DNA of 64,000 nt from Vibrio sp. DW001 (lineage in GTDB: Bacteria; Pseudomonadota; Gammaproteobacteria; Enterobacterales; Vibrionaceae): the NCBI RefSeq assembly GCF_029016285.1, contig NZ_CP091975.1:2046001-2110000 (forward strand). Reading direction: 5' to 3'. The translations under genes were made by a program, and so were the position numbers. Under the pieces are notes generated by a model. The model was not told where the DNA came from, ran no database searches, and saw nothing but the letters and a program-made list of their open reading frames with translations. This document shows positions 17,427 to 25,600 of this stretch, piece after piece (within the stretch, counting starts at the first letter, position 1; each line of letters opens with the position of its first letter).

Positions 17427-18678
17427 AGATTAGTGCCTCCGTAATTGGTTTCTTCACACCGTTTCGTGCGGATAACCACGCGGCTGTGACGCAGATGATA
17501 AGAACGCCAATCCCACTATAGGTAAAGAGTTCAAAAGAGAAGTAGATATTCAAAGGGTACCCTTCGGTACTGCCCGGTGGTGGTGGCATTTGGATATCTG
17601 AAAAGGTGAGAAATAAACTTGTCAGTGCGGTAGCGATGCCTCCTAAAAGCGAGCCGATCACTGCAAGCATAATAGATTCTCGAACAAAGCCAGATACAAT
17701 CTCTCTTGGATAAGTGCCTAACGCAGATAAGGTACCAATTTCGCGGGTTCTTTCTGTTACTGACATTGTCATAGTATTAAATATCGCAACAAAAACAACC
17801 AAGCCCATAACTGCGCCCATGATGCCGAAAATACGGTCATAAAGGTTTTTAACCTTCACGTAGAAAAACGCTCGCTCTTGCCAAGGCGTTACTTCTACAG
17901 GTTGATCGAGAACCATACTACTCAATGTGTGTTCGACCCAATCCTTTGCAATTAAGGTCTGTGCTGTTTCGAACAGGAACACTGATAACGTGCTCACTTT
18001 TTCACTATCAAGTAACTGCTGAGCCGATTGAATATGTAGATAAAGCTGACGTTTGTCCAGTTCAGGTACTCCTGTGGAATAGATACCATGTACTTTAAAA
18101 TCAATCGCGTTAAGTGCACCTTCACTCGTACTTGCTAATAAGGTAACCCAGTCTCCTGTCGTTACTTTCAGGTTCTTAGCCAAATCGACTGCCAACATTA
18201 TTTCGGGTTCTGATGCGTCGTATCGACTAGAAAGAATGTTAGACAAGGTTTTGCCTTTCCTAACATCTAAAAATGGGCCTTTCATATCAAATTCTCTATC
18301 ATTGACACCCGTACCAACAAAAATAGTTGACTTGTTACCATTCGAGATCAAGCCAGTAAACTCTATTCTTGGTTGTATTCCTCGAACTGAGTCATTCGAC
18401 AAAAGGCTTTTGATAATATCGTCGCTGTCAGTCAGTCCATTGGCTAATGGCACCTCTTCATCTCGTTCAAAAAAATCAGGTTGGCTGAGTGTGAGGTGCC
18501 CGGTATCACGCGCGGTAGACTCCTGCAATGATTGGTATGTATACAACCCAAAGCCACCTGCGGAAGTGAGCGCGAATACCGCTATACTAACAATGAGAAC
18601 CGAGAGTAAACTGCGACGGCTATTCCGAGTTAGATTTAGAAATGCGATACGCAACGGCTGTGAAATTAACTGACCCAT
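17419..18678 (-). CDS. ABC exporter permease, FtsX/MacB-LolC type
   Basis: 419 residues. One N-terminal membrane helix (about 25-45) is followed by a large periplasmic MacB-PCD-like domain (about 50-270). Three C-terminal helices of the FtsX domain follow (about 285-310, 335-360 and 380-405), with the typical MSVTERTREIGTLSALG coupling segment. This is the mechanotransmission topology of LolC/E and MacB rather than a classical transporter channel. It overlaps the ATPase gene upstream by 13 bases and the LolA-like gene downstream by 8 bases. Confidence 0.92.
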   Translation of the reverse strand: MGQLISQPLRIAFLNLTRNSRRSLLSVLIVSIAVFALTSAGGFGLYTYQSLQESTARDTGHLTLSQPDFFERDEEVPLANGLTDSDDIIKSLLSNDSVRGIQPRIEFTGLISNGNKSTIFVGTGVNDREFDMKGPFLDVRKGKTLSNILSSRYDASEPEIMLAVDLAKNLKVTTGDWVTLLASTSEGALNAIDFKVHGIYSTGVPELDKRQLYLHIQSAQQLLDSEKVSTLSVFLFETAQTLIAKDWVEHTLSSMVLDQPVEVTPWQERAFFYVKVKNLYDRIFGIMGAVMGLVVFVAIFNTMTMSVTERTREIGTLSALGTYPREIVSGFVRESIMLAVIGSLLGGIATALTSLFLTFSDIQMPPPPGSTEGYPLNIYFSFELFTYSGIGVLIICVTAAWLSARNGVKKPITEALIYV

Positions 18679-19349
18679 TTCATCTCCTCTTTAGCAATTC
18701 TTCCATCTTGTAAGTTAATTATCCTGTCGCAGTGACGAGCCATTCGCTCGTCATGCGTGGCAACAATAAAAGTGGTTCCCATTTCGTGACCCAATGATTT
18801 CATTTGGTCGATAACAACTGAAGCGGTGTGGCTGTCTAAACTGGCTGTCGGTTCATCTGCAATCACCATTTCTGGTTGATGAACAAGTGCGCGTGCAATC
18901 GCAACCCGCTGTTGCTGACCACCGGACAGATTATCTGGTCGATGATGTGAGAACGCGCCTAACCCTACTTTATCTAGTATTTCTTCCGCTCTTCTCTTTT
19001 GCTCTTTTAGCGAATAACCATTCAACATCAATGGATAAGCGACATTTTCCCACGCACTCATTACTGGTACCAGATTGAACTTTTGAAAAACAAACCCTAA
19101 TCGAGAACGTCTTATTTTTGCCGCATGGATCGGATGTTTGGGATAAGCGATGCCATCAAGCACTATCGATCCGGAGTAATCCACATCCAATAAACCTAGA
19201 ATATTAAGTAGGGTACTTTTCCCAGAGCCAGATGGACCACACAGCGCCAGCATCTCCCCTTTAGAAATCACACCACTGACCTTATCTAGAGCAACCACTT
19301 TCTGGTGGCCTAACGAATACTGTTTACTAACCTGATTAAAGTTCAACAT
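18666..19349 (-). CDS. ABC exporter ATPase, LolD/MacB family
   Basis: 227 residues. Walker A is GPSGSGKST, the Q-loop is in FVFQKFNLVP, the signature is NLSGGQQQRVAIARAL, Walker B is MVIADEPTASLD and the switch His is in VATHDERMA. The length and LolD-like spacing fit the ATPase of a MacB/Lol-type exporter paired with the overlapping FtsX permease. It lies 10 bases after the upstream helical protein gene in the same operon. Confidence 0.95.
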   Translation of the reverse strand: MLNFNQVSKQYSLGHQKVVALDKVSGVISKGEMLALCGPSGSGKSTLLNILGLLDVDYSGSIVLDGIAYPKHPIHAAKIRRSRLGFVFQKFNLVPVMSAWENVAYPLMLNGYSLKEQKRRAEEILDKVGLGAFSHHRPDNLSGGQQQRVAIARALVHQPEMVIADEPTASLDSHTASVVIDQMKSLGHEMGTTFIVATHDERMARHCDRIINLQDGRIAKEEMKWVS

Positions 19350-19359
19350 AACGCTTCCC

Positions 19360-20049
19360 TTATCCCGCTTGCTCAGCTTTGGTTAGGTTAACATTCGTAA
19401 GCGAAACCTTTATTTCCGAAAAAGCAGCTTGTGCTTGTAGAGTCATAGGATTATTGCTGTCGCGTTGGTTCATCTCTTCCAACCAACGTTCCGCTTGTGA
19501 TGTATCTTCCGCTCTTATAGCGGCTTTTACTGCGTAGAAGTAGATCCATGAGGTGGTCGCAAATGGTTGAGCGGTAAAGCGCTCTTCAGCCAGCAGATCC
19601 AAATAAAGGTCATAACCTCGTTCGAAATGATTGAACATATCAGGAAGCAAAGTAAAGGTAGATGCCGCGACAGCACGACTCAAAATTGATTCGGGTAGAC
19701 CTTGTCGGATCGGTTGTTTCTCGAAGGAAGTCGTATCATTAGCTAACAGGTCTAACCCTTTAGCGATAGTGGCTAAACCCTGCTCTGTGTGTTTCATCTT
19801 GTTCCAAGGCATAAATGCGTCACGGCCCATCAGTGTTTGCGTACTGCCTAGATAAACCAAACTAAGTGCGTCCGCGCCATTACGCTTTAAATCACTTTGC
19901 AGCTGCTCGTATACAACTTCGACTTTAGCTTCGTCTCCTTGAGCCGCCTGATTATATTGAGCAATGAGTTCTTCACTCGGTACAGCAAAAACCTGACTAC
20001 TAAACAGAAGCCCAACAACGATTGAGTTTCTTGCGATAATCGATTTCAT
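19360..20049 (-). CDS. Exported helical-repeat protein, exporter-linked
   Basis: 229 residues. The signal peptide ends at VFA (residue 23). The mature protein is all-helical and TPR-like, with a repeat-like section around residues 60-200 (LVYLGSTQTLMGRDAF; AIRAEDTSQAERWLEEM). It is the first gene of the seven-gene operon down to 13538, and its start codon lies 9 bases past a hairpin that hides its Shine-Dalgarno sequence. Probably a periplasmic adaptor for the ABC exporter. No specific family name is recognised. Confidence 0.75.
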   Translation of the reverse strand: MKSIIARNSIVVGLLFSSQVFAVPSEELIAQYNQAAQGDEAKVEVVYEQLQSDLKRNGADALSLVYLGSTQTLMGRDAFMPWNKMKHTEQGLATIAKGLDLLANDTTSFEKQPIRQGLPESILSRAVAASTFTLLPDMFNHFERGYDLYLDLLAEERFTAQPFATTSWIYFYAVKAAIRAEDTSQAERWLEEMNQRDSNNPMTLQAQAAFSEIKVSLTNVNLTKAEQAG

Positions 20050-20057
20050 GTGTTTGT

Positions 20058-20084
20058 CCTTTCCATATGGTTAATATGGAAAGG
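20058..20084 (-). promoter_or_regulatory. Hairpin sequestering the ribosome binding site
   Basis: On the minus strand CCTTTCCATAT pairs perfectly (11 bp) with ATATGGAAAGG across a 5-base loop (TAACC). The 3' arm contains the Shine-Dalgarno GGAAAGG, 8 bases before the ATG at 20049. The stem would block initiation of the first gene of the exporter/two-component operon unless melted. Just upstream, AAGGTTAACCTT contains GGTTAA, which is complementary to the loop, so an alternative fold is possible. A DNA operator is the other reading. Confidence 0.6.
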
Positions 20085-20205
20085 TTAACCTTAGGAGTGG
20101 AAACGTGTTGGTGTTTGCGATAAATGGGTTATATAGGGAGGGAATGGTAAATAGTCGGTGCAAACGGCAGAAAATTAGACACAGTATAGAAAGTGGTATA
20201 ATGCG

Positions 20206-21291
20206 TTACTTACTTTGATAGCGAGCGACAAGAACCTGTTTCTCTTTGTAACTCTGAATCAATTCATCCTTAGACTTGTCGCTGTTTTGATAGAAGAAAC
20301 CGCCTTGTTGCAACAGATCATCATAATCCTCTTCAAGGCAGTGTAGGACATATTCAACACGCATGGCGGTTGTCGATGTACAGCTTTTTCCATGTAAGTC
20401 ATCTTCTATATCCAGAACATGTGAACGGAAAGATTCTAATCTAAATAACTTGCTTAGCTCTTCCGTATTTATGAGTGCTTCGCGCCATTTATTCACAATT
20501 CGTTCGAAGTGATTAATCACAACGCTATCCGCGTTCTGTTCGACTAACCAACGAATCTTACTTTCAAATGCCTTAACACCCAACTGTTTTACAATCCTGT
20601 AGTTATCTAGCTGTCTTGACTTGGATACGTTATTGGTTAGTAGCCAACCAAAATAGAATCGCGTTTCAAAACGTTCGACTATATGAAATATAGGGTCACT
20701 CAAACCGTTACTATTAAACTCAGTACAAGGACTCATTGGGTACATGTATCCGAAATCAAAAAGCGTTAATTTACCCGTATTATCCACCAGCATATTACCG
20801 CTGCATAAGTCCCATTCCATAAAGCCGACTTTCTCACATGCGATCAAGGTGCTAAAAAGCTGCTCGATGAGCGACGGGGTTACATCCGTAATTTGTTCAC
20901 CTTCTATCCAAGGAGACAAAATTATCCCCAACTGATAATTGGCATAAACGGTGTCCACAATGCATTCCAACTCGTTCCTTATCTGCTCATCTTGTTTCAA
21001 ACGGTAAAAATCTTGTCGCCTTTGGACCTCGTTAAGAAAGGAGTATTGACCGTCTATATTACTCACGCCCGACTTAGGGCGCCTCTTTTTAAGGGTATAA
21101 TCTTTGCCTTCTATGCTAAGACGATACACCTCCGCAGTCAGTCCTGATTGAAAGGTTTGAATGACATAGTTTGACGCCTCGTTGGTTGCCGCAAGAACAA
21201 CCGGATCCATTGGGCACAGATCAGCGGTACCAACTTCAATGTTCATACCACTCTTTTCAAAGACCACTTGATTCTTTTGTCTATGATTCAT
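20206..21291 (-). CDS. Protein-kinase-fold protein (lipopolysaccharide/choline-kinase-like)
   Basis: 361 residues with a kinase-like core. A lysine in YTLKKRRP is a candidate ATP lysine. The catalytic loop is MEWDLCSGNMLVD, with Trp in place of the usual His/Arg before the catalytic Asp, and the metal loop is LTLFDFGYMYP. The N-terminal half includes a hinge-like ILSPWIEGEQI. These motifs match phosphotransferases of the RIO/Kdo/aminoglycoside kinase group; the substrate is unknown. No signal peptide, so cytoplasmic. ATG 21291 has AGGAAT upstream. It is on the same strand as the exporter operon but separated from it by 156 bases. Confidence 0.72.
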   Translation of the reverse strand: MNHRQKNQVVFEKSGMNIEVGTADLCPMDPVVLAATNEASNYVIQTFQSGLTAEVYRLSIEGKDYTLKKRRPKSGVSNIDGQYSFLNEVQRRQDFYRLKQDEQIRNELECIVDTVYANYQLGIILSPWIEGEQITDVTPSLIEQLFSTLIACEKVGFMEWDLCSGNMLVDNTGKLTLFDFGYMYPMSPCTEFNSNGLSDPIFHIVERFETRFYFGWLLTNNVSKSRQLDNYRIVKQLGVKAFESKIRWLVEQNADSVVINHFERIVNKWREALINTEELSKLFRLESFRSHVLDIEDDLHGKSCTSTTAMRVEYVLHCLEEDYDDLLQQGGFFYQNSDKSKDELIQSYKEKQVLVARYQSK

Positions 21292-21465
21292 TCTTTATTC
21301 CTATCGAACTGATAACGTTCACGTTGCATATTTGTTGCGTCGCCTACTGTTTTCTTTTTAACGCAATTTCTTTGCTTCATCCAATATCAATTCGCATATT
21401 GACGGCATTCATCACGCTTGGTAGGCGTAAATTCTTACACTTTTATCGTAGCGAAATTCAATACG

Positions 21466-22308
21466 TCACAGTTCAATGGCGTACAAACCACCAGAATCGG
21501 GTTGAGCTTTGAGCTCTTGTTCTGATAATCCTTGGCGGGAAGAGGTGATATAAAGTGTATTCCGTCCCTTTCCTCCGATTGCCGTGCACGTCGGATTTTT
21601 AGCCGGAACTTCAATGATTCTGTCTATTTCACCTGTAATAGGATGGATACGAATGACGGCATTTCCAGACCACACGGCGTTCCAGAGAAAGCCTTCATCA
21701 TCGACCGTGGAACCGTCTGGCAATGAAAAACGACCCTCTCCTTTATAGAGGATGCGTGGTTCAGATAACTGGGTGCAATCGGGTGAGTAATCATAGGCAA
21801 GGATTGTTTTGGTTGGTGTGTCGGTAAAGTACATCGTTTTGCCATCAGGCGAAAAGCAAATACTGTTGGCACAAGTGACACCTTCAATTAGTGTGTGAAC
21901 TGTAAGATCCTTATCAATTTTGATTACTGAGGTCTTGTAAGAATCATCATCTGATTCATTGGCTCCGCCCACAACAAAGTTACCTTGACGATCAGACTTA
22001 CCGTCATTTAATCGACTAGACGGATTCTCAGGCTCGAAATCAAACTGTTTCTCTACCTTGTTAGCACTAAGATCCAATATGGCAACATAGGAATCAAACC
22101 CGGCAAGAATGGTATTGTCATTCCTCATCGTAAATGCACACAAGCGATCCGGCATTGGGTAAGATTTAGCGCAGTGAGTTGTCGGACAATATGTCCACAA
22201 AAAACGGCCTTCAATATCCGTCCAAAGGACCTGTTGTCGGTTTTTACACCAAATGACACTCTCACCATGAGCATTTTTACAGTCGACGACTAACTTAGCG
22301 GTATTCAT
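21466..22308 (-). CDS. SMP-30/gluconolactonase family protein
   Basis: 280 residues of a six-bladed propeller of the regucalcin family: GESVIWCKNRQQVLWTDIEG at the metal-site Glu, PSSRLNDGKSDRQGNFVVGG with the conserved Asn/Asp, and ANSICFSPDGKTMYFTDTPT. Relatives are Ca2+/Zn2+-dependent sugar lactonases that open gluconolactone and similar lactones. It has no signal peptide. No sugar pathway genes are adjacent, so the physiological substrate is open. It is divergent from the giant caspase gene. Confidence 0.9.
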   Translation of the reverse strand: MNTAKLVVDCKNAHGESVIWCKNRQQVLWTDIEGRFLWTYCPTTHCAKSYPMPDRLCAFTMRNDNTILAGFDSYVAILDLSANKVEKQFDFEPENPSSRLNDGKSDRQGNFVVGGANESDDDSYKTSVIKIDKDLTVHTLIEGVTCANSICFSPDGKTMYFTDTPTKTILAYDYSPDCTQLSEPRILYKGEGRFSLPDGSTVDDEGFLWNAVWSGNAVIRIHPITGEIDRIIEVPAKNPTCTAIGGKGRNTLYITSSRQGLSEQELKAQPDSGGLYAIEL

Positions 22309-22620
22309 ATCTATCTCAATCTCTATTCAATCTGATTAACGATTCATTTATACCGACTATGTGCTGACGTTTCTAGTCTATGTTTGTTTCCATACAATAT
22401 TCGTTAATAAAGTAATGGGGTTAACATAAATACACTTGTTCTCAGTAGACGCTTTTAAAGTCACTAAGATTAGGCGAAGATACAGAACCCACCCGCCTTT
22501 ACTCATTAGTTTGTACATACCTGAGGTCGGAAACCATTGGTATTTAGTGAACCATTTGTGTTTAGTGAAAAATCGGTGTTTGGTGAATATAGGTAAAGTG
22601 CCTTCAAGGAGACAAAAGCG
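22309..22620. other. Divergent intergenic region, no gene seen
   Basis: 312 bases between the SMP-30 gene and the giant caspase gene. AT-rich around 22310-22440. It contains the three 18-bp tandem repeats at 22533-22586 and ends with the AAGGAGA ribosome binding site of the caspase gene. A 73-codon ORF crosses it but reads through the repeats and overlaps the caspase gene, and is not credible as a gene. Confidence 0.6.
22533..22586 (+). repeat. Three 18-bp tandem repeats upstream of giant caspase gene
   Basis: Copies at 22533-22550 (ACCATTGGTATTTAGTGA), 22551-22568 (ACCATTTGTGTTTAGTGA) and 22569-22586 (AAAATCGGTGTTTGGTGA) are contiguous. The core GT-TTTAGTGA is conserved. They end 35 bases before the ATG at 22621. 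Possible roles are an iterated regulator site or a leader structure. The 18-bp period is near 1.7 helical turns, so successive sites would not face the same side. Confidence 0.6.
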
Positions 22621-25600
22621 ATGGAATGTCGGTCAAAATCATCTTTCTTATCAATGAATCAGAAAGCTTATCTCATTCTACTACTCTGTTCGACCGTCTT
22701 TTCTGGTTATGCCAACGCCAATTATGCCCAAATGCCATTGACCAGCAATAGCGCAGGCTATATATGGGCAGAATACTCATTACTGGGGCTCGATATTGAC
22801 CTGCCACCCCAGTGCCAAAACCTAGTTCAGTTAGGTCAGCACTACCCGATGATGGCGATCTCTAATCAAGCGCTTAAACAGTGCGAAAATAGCCTTGTAA
22901 AACGACATTCCCAAGTTGAGTTTTATGAGTCAACACCGAAATACCAATGGCAAAGTTATCTTCAACTAAGTTGGTTATTAACCCATGTTGCGGAACATAC
23001 TCAGAGGAATATGAGCCCCTCTAGTGAACGTAACCCCTATATTGATTTGGATAACGCTACGGCTTGGGCGAACAAAGCACTCAATCAAGTGAACAAGCTT
23101 TCTGAAAAAGAAGGCGTGATGGCTAAAAGCACCATCAATACGCTCATATATTGGCAAAACGCACTGTTTAGTCGCCTAAACCCAGAAAATCCACAACTTG
23201 AGTTAGATGTGGCGACATTTAGATCATTAATACCCCAAGATATCGAAACTCGAATCGCCGCTTTTGACGAAGATAAACGTGTCTTGTTTGATCAATCTGT
23301 CAGGATGTTAGAGCTAAATATCTGGTTTCGCCTTAGTATTACCAAGAGTCAGGTTCTGCAATTAAGCTACGACGAGTTACTAATAAAAAGAGACAATGAA
23401 GCGCTTATTGTTCGGTTCCTCGCTTATCTAGCGAGTTTAAGAGAAGAAAACGACATTGCGAACATTTATCAATTGTACAATATCGAACTCAGCACCAACC
23501 AATATCAGCAACATGACGACGCCCTAGAATGGAGAGTGGACAAGCAACCTGCTGCTTCCCACCTAGATTCAGGCCTCACACTTTCGGTTAAATTGCGTTC
23601 AGCAGGCGTACATGGCAACACGTTAAATGAACACACTTTTCATCACCTCCAAAAACAACTGACGTCTTTTGAATCTGACGAAATCCCGCCGTTCTTTCGC
23701 TTTAGTGCCCTTCACCTGCAAGCCTCTTTGCTAGACATGATGGGTGATGTGAGAGCAGCAGAACGCTATTTCAATAAAGCCCAGACAGAAGCGATACAAA
23801 TAGCAAACAGAAAAAACTCGCACGTTCCGGCAGAAATGGCATTTATTTACCGATTTTTTATCGAAAAAGCGCACAATCTATACCAATTAGAAAAGATCAG
23901 TGAAGCAGCAGAAACTCTTTCTCTGTTTCCACTGAATGACTTTAGGCAAGACGACCTGCTTTTTGTCAGCGCCGTTCTCATCGCCGATGGTCAAGCGGCT
24001 AAAGCCGAAAAGCTGCTCAACGAGGCACTGATTGATGCAGACAAGGATACCTACCAAGACAGCTATAGACACAATCTGACTATCGCACTATTTAAACAAG
24101 GCAAGTTACAATTATCCCTTGATCAACTCATCCGACTCGAAACTGCGGCTAAAAAGTCCAACAATTTTCATTTGCCAACGTATCAACTCAGCATCGCTCT
24201 GCTGCAATCCGCACTAGGCCAACGAGATGAAGCAAAAAATCGAATAATGCAACTATTGGCTAAAGGTGATATCAGCCAATCCTTGTTGTTAAGTAACCTA
24301 GAGGCACTCTATATCACGCCTGATTCTGAGCCGATGCGGCTTAACCAGTTTTATCCGGCACTGGTAAGCCGAGTCTATATGGTCAGAGAGGGTTATCATC
24401 AGGGAATGGTCATCAGTTCCACTTCTACGCTGAAGAACGCTTCTGCAGCGCAACTTGTGGTCTATAGCGATTCCGATAATGGTCAAACGGGTTTCGTTCA
24501 TGCTTCTCAACTCTCATTGGCACAAAACAGTGACCTTGCGGTAACAAGCGTTGCGGGTGGTTCAGTCTGGCTATTTCAACCCTCAAGCGGACGCGCCATT
24601 AGGAAAATCAGGCTGTCCAATGGAAACGTGTTAAAGCTTCAACTCTCTGCTGATGGGGCAACACTCTTCGCTCTGATCAAAGAACAAAACAGCTTTCGCT
24701 CCTATCTACAGAGGTGGGATTTGCAGCATGATCAGATGACATGGAGCTCGGGGGAAGAGGTTGGTGAAGTCGCCGACTTCGATTGGCTAGAAACACAAAA
24801 CAGATTATTGGTTCTAGAGCAAGCTTCCATTGATATTTATGACACAGCCAACTTTAATAGAATCGATAGGTTTGAGCACAGCAAGCTTATCTCCGGTGTT
24901 GAGCATCTTGCTAGGCCATTTATAGGCAAATTCACCACCAATAATAAAATCGTTATTGGCTTTGAATCAGAATTGGTCAGTTGGGATCTCAATAGTGGAG
25001 CTAAACAAGTAACAGCGCTTCCTTCAACACCCCAATATATCGCACGTACTGATAGCAATCATATGTTGCAAGTAAATATAGAGAAAAGCAGCTGGGATGC
25101 CCCAGAGATAATTCTCTACTTTGATAGCGAAACCCTTACCGAAATAACCGATAACGGTACATATCAAGGTCAATTTACAGCAAAAAACAGCGCAACAAAC
25201 GAGTGGGTGAAAATCACCAAAGCCGAATCCGGTTATTCAATTTATCGCCGTTCCAATAATCAACTCATCAATGAATTGCGAGCAAGAAACCGCAGAGTGT
25301 TGCAATCCACACTTTTCGAAGACCAGAAACTGATGGCTCTCAGAACATCGGAAGGTATTCAACTCTGGTCCTTAGAGACAGGGCGTCAGTTACCCACTGG
25401 AGAACACCTTAACCATACGTATTCCATAATGGAGAAACTGGATAATACCCATCTTCTTCTGGTCTCAGACTTCGCTGATAACCTAACCGTGCTTGACCTT
25501 AAAAACCTAGCACTGGATAGCATTGAGCTAAGCCAGAATCAAAAACCAACGGACCTAATTAAGGTCGGCGCAACATGGTGGTTGTTATCAGACAATGGTT

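Noticed and set aside
22533..22586. CRISPR array
   Set aside because: Units are contiguous with no spacers, only three copies, and no cas genes are near.
22436..22657. 73-codon ORF upstream of the giant caspase gene
   Set aside because: It starts without a ribosome binding site, runs through the 18-bp repeats and overlaps the caspase start in another frame.
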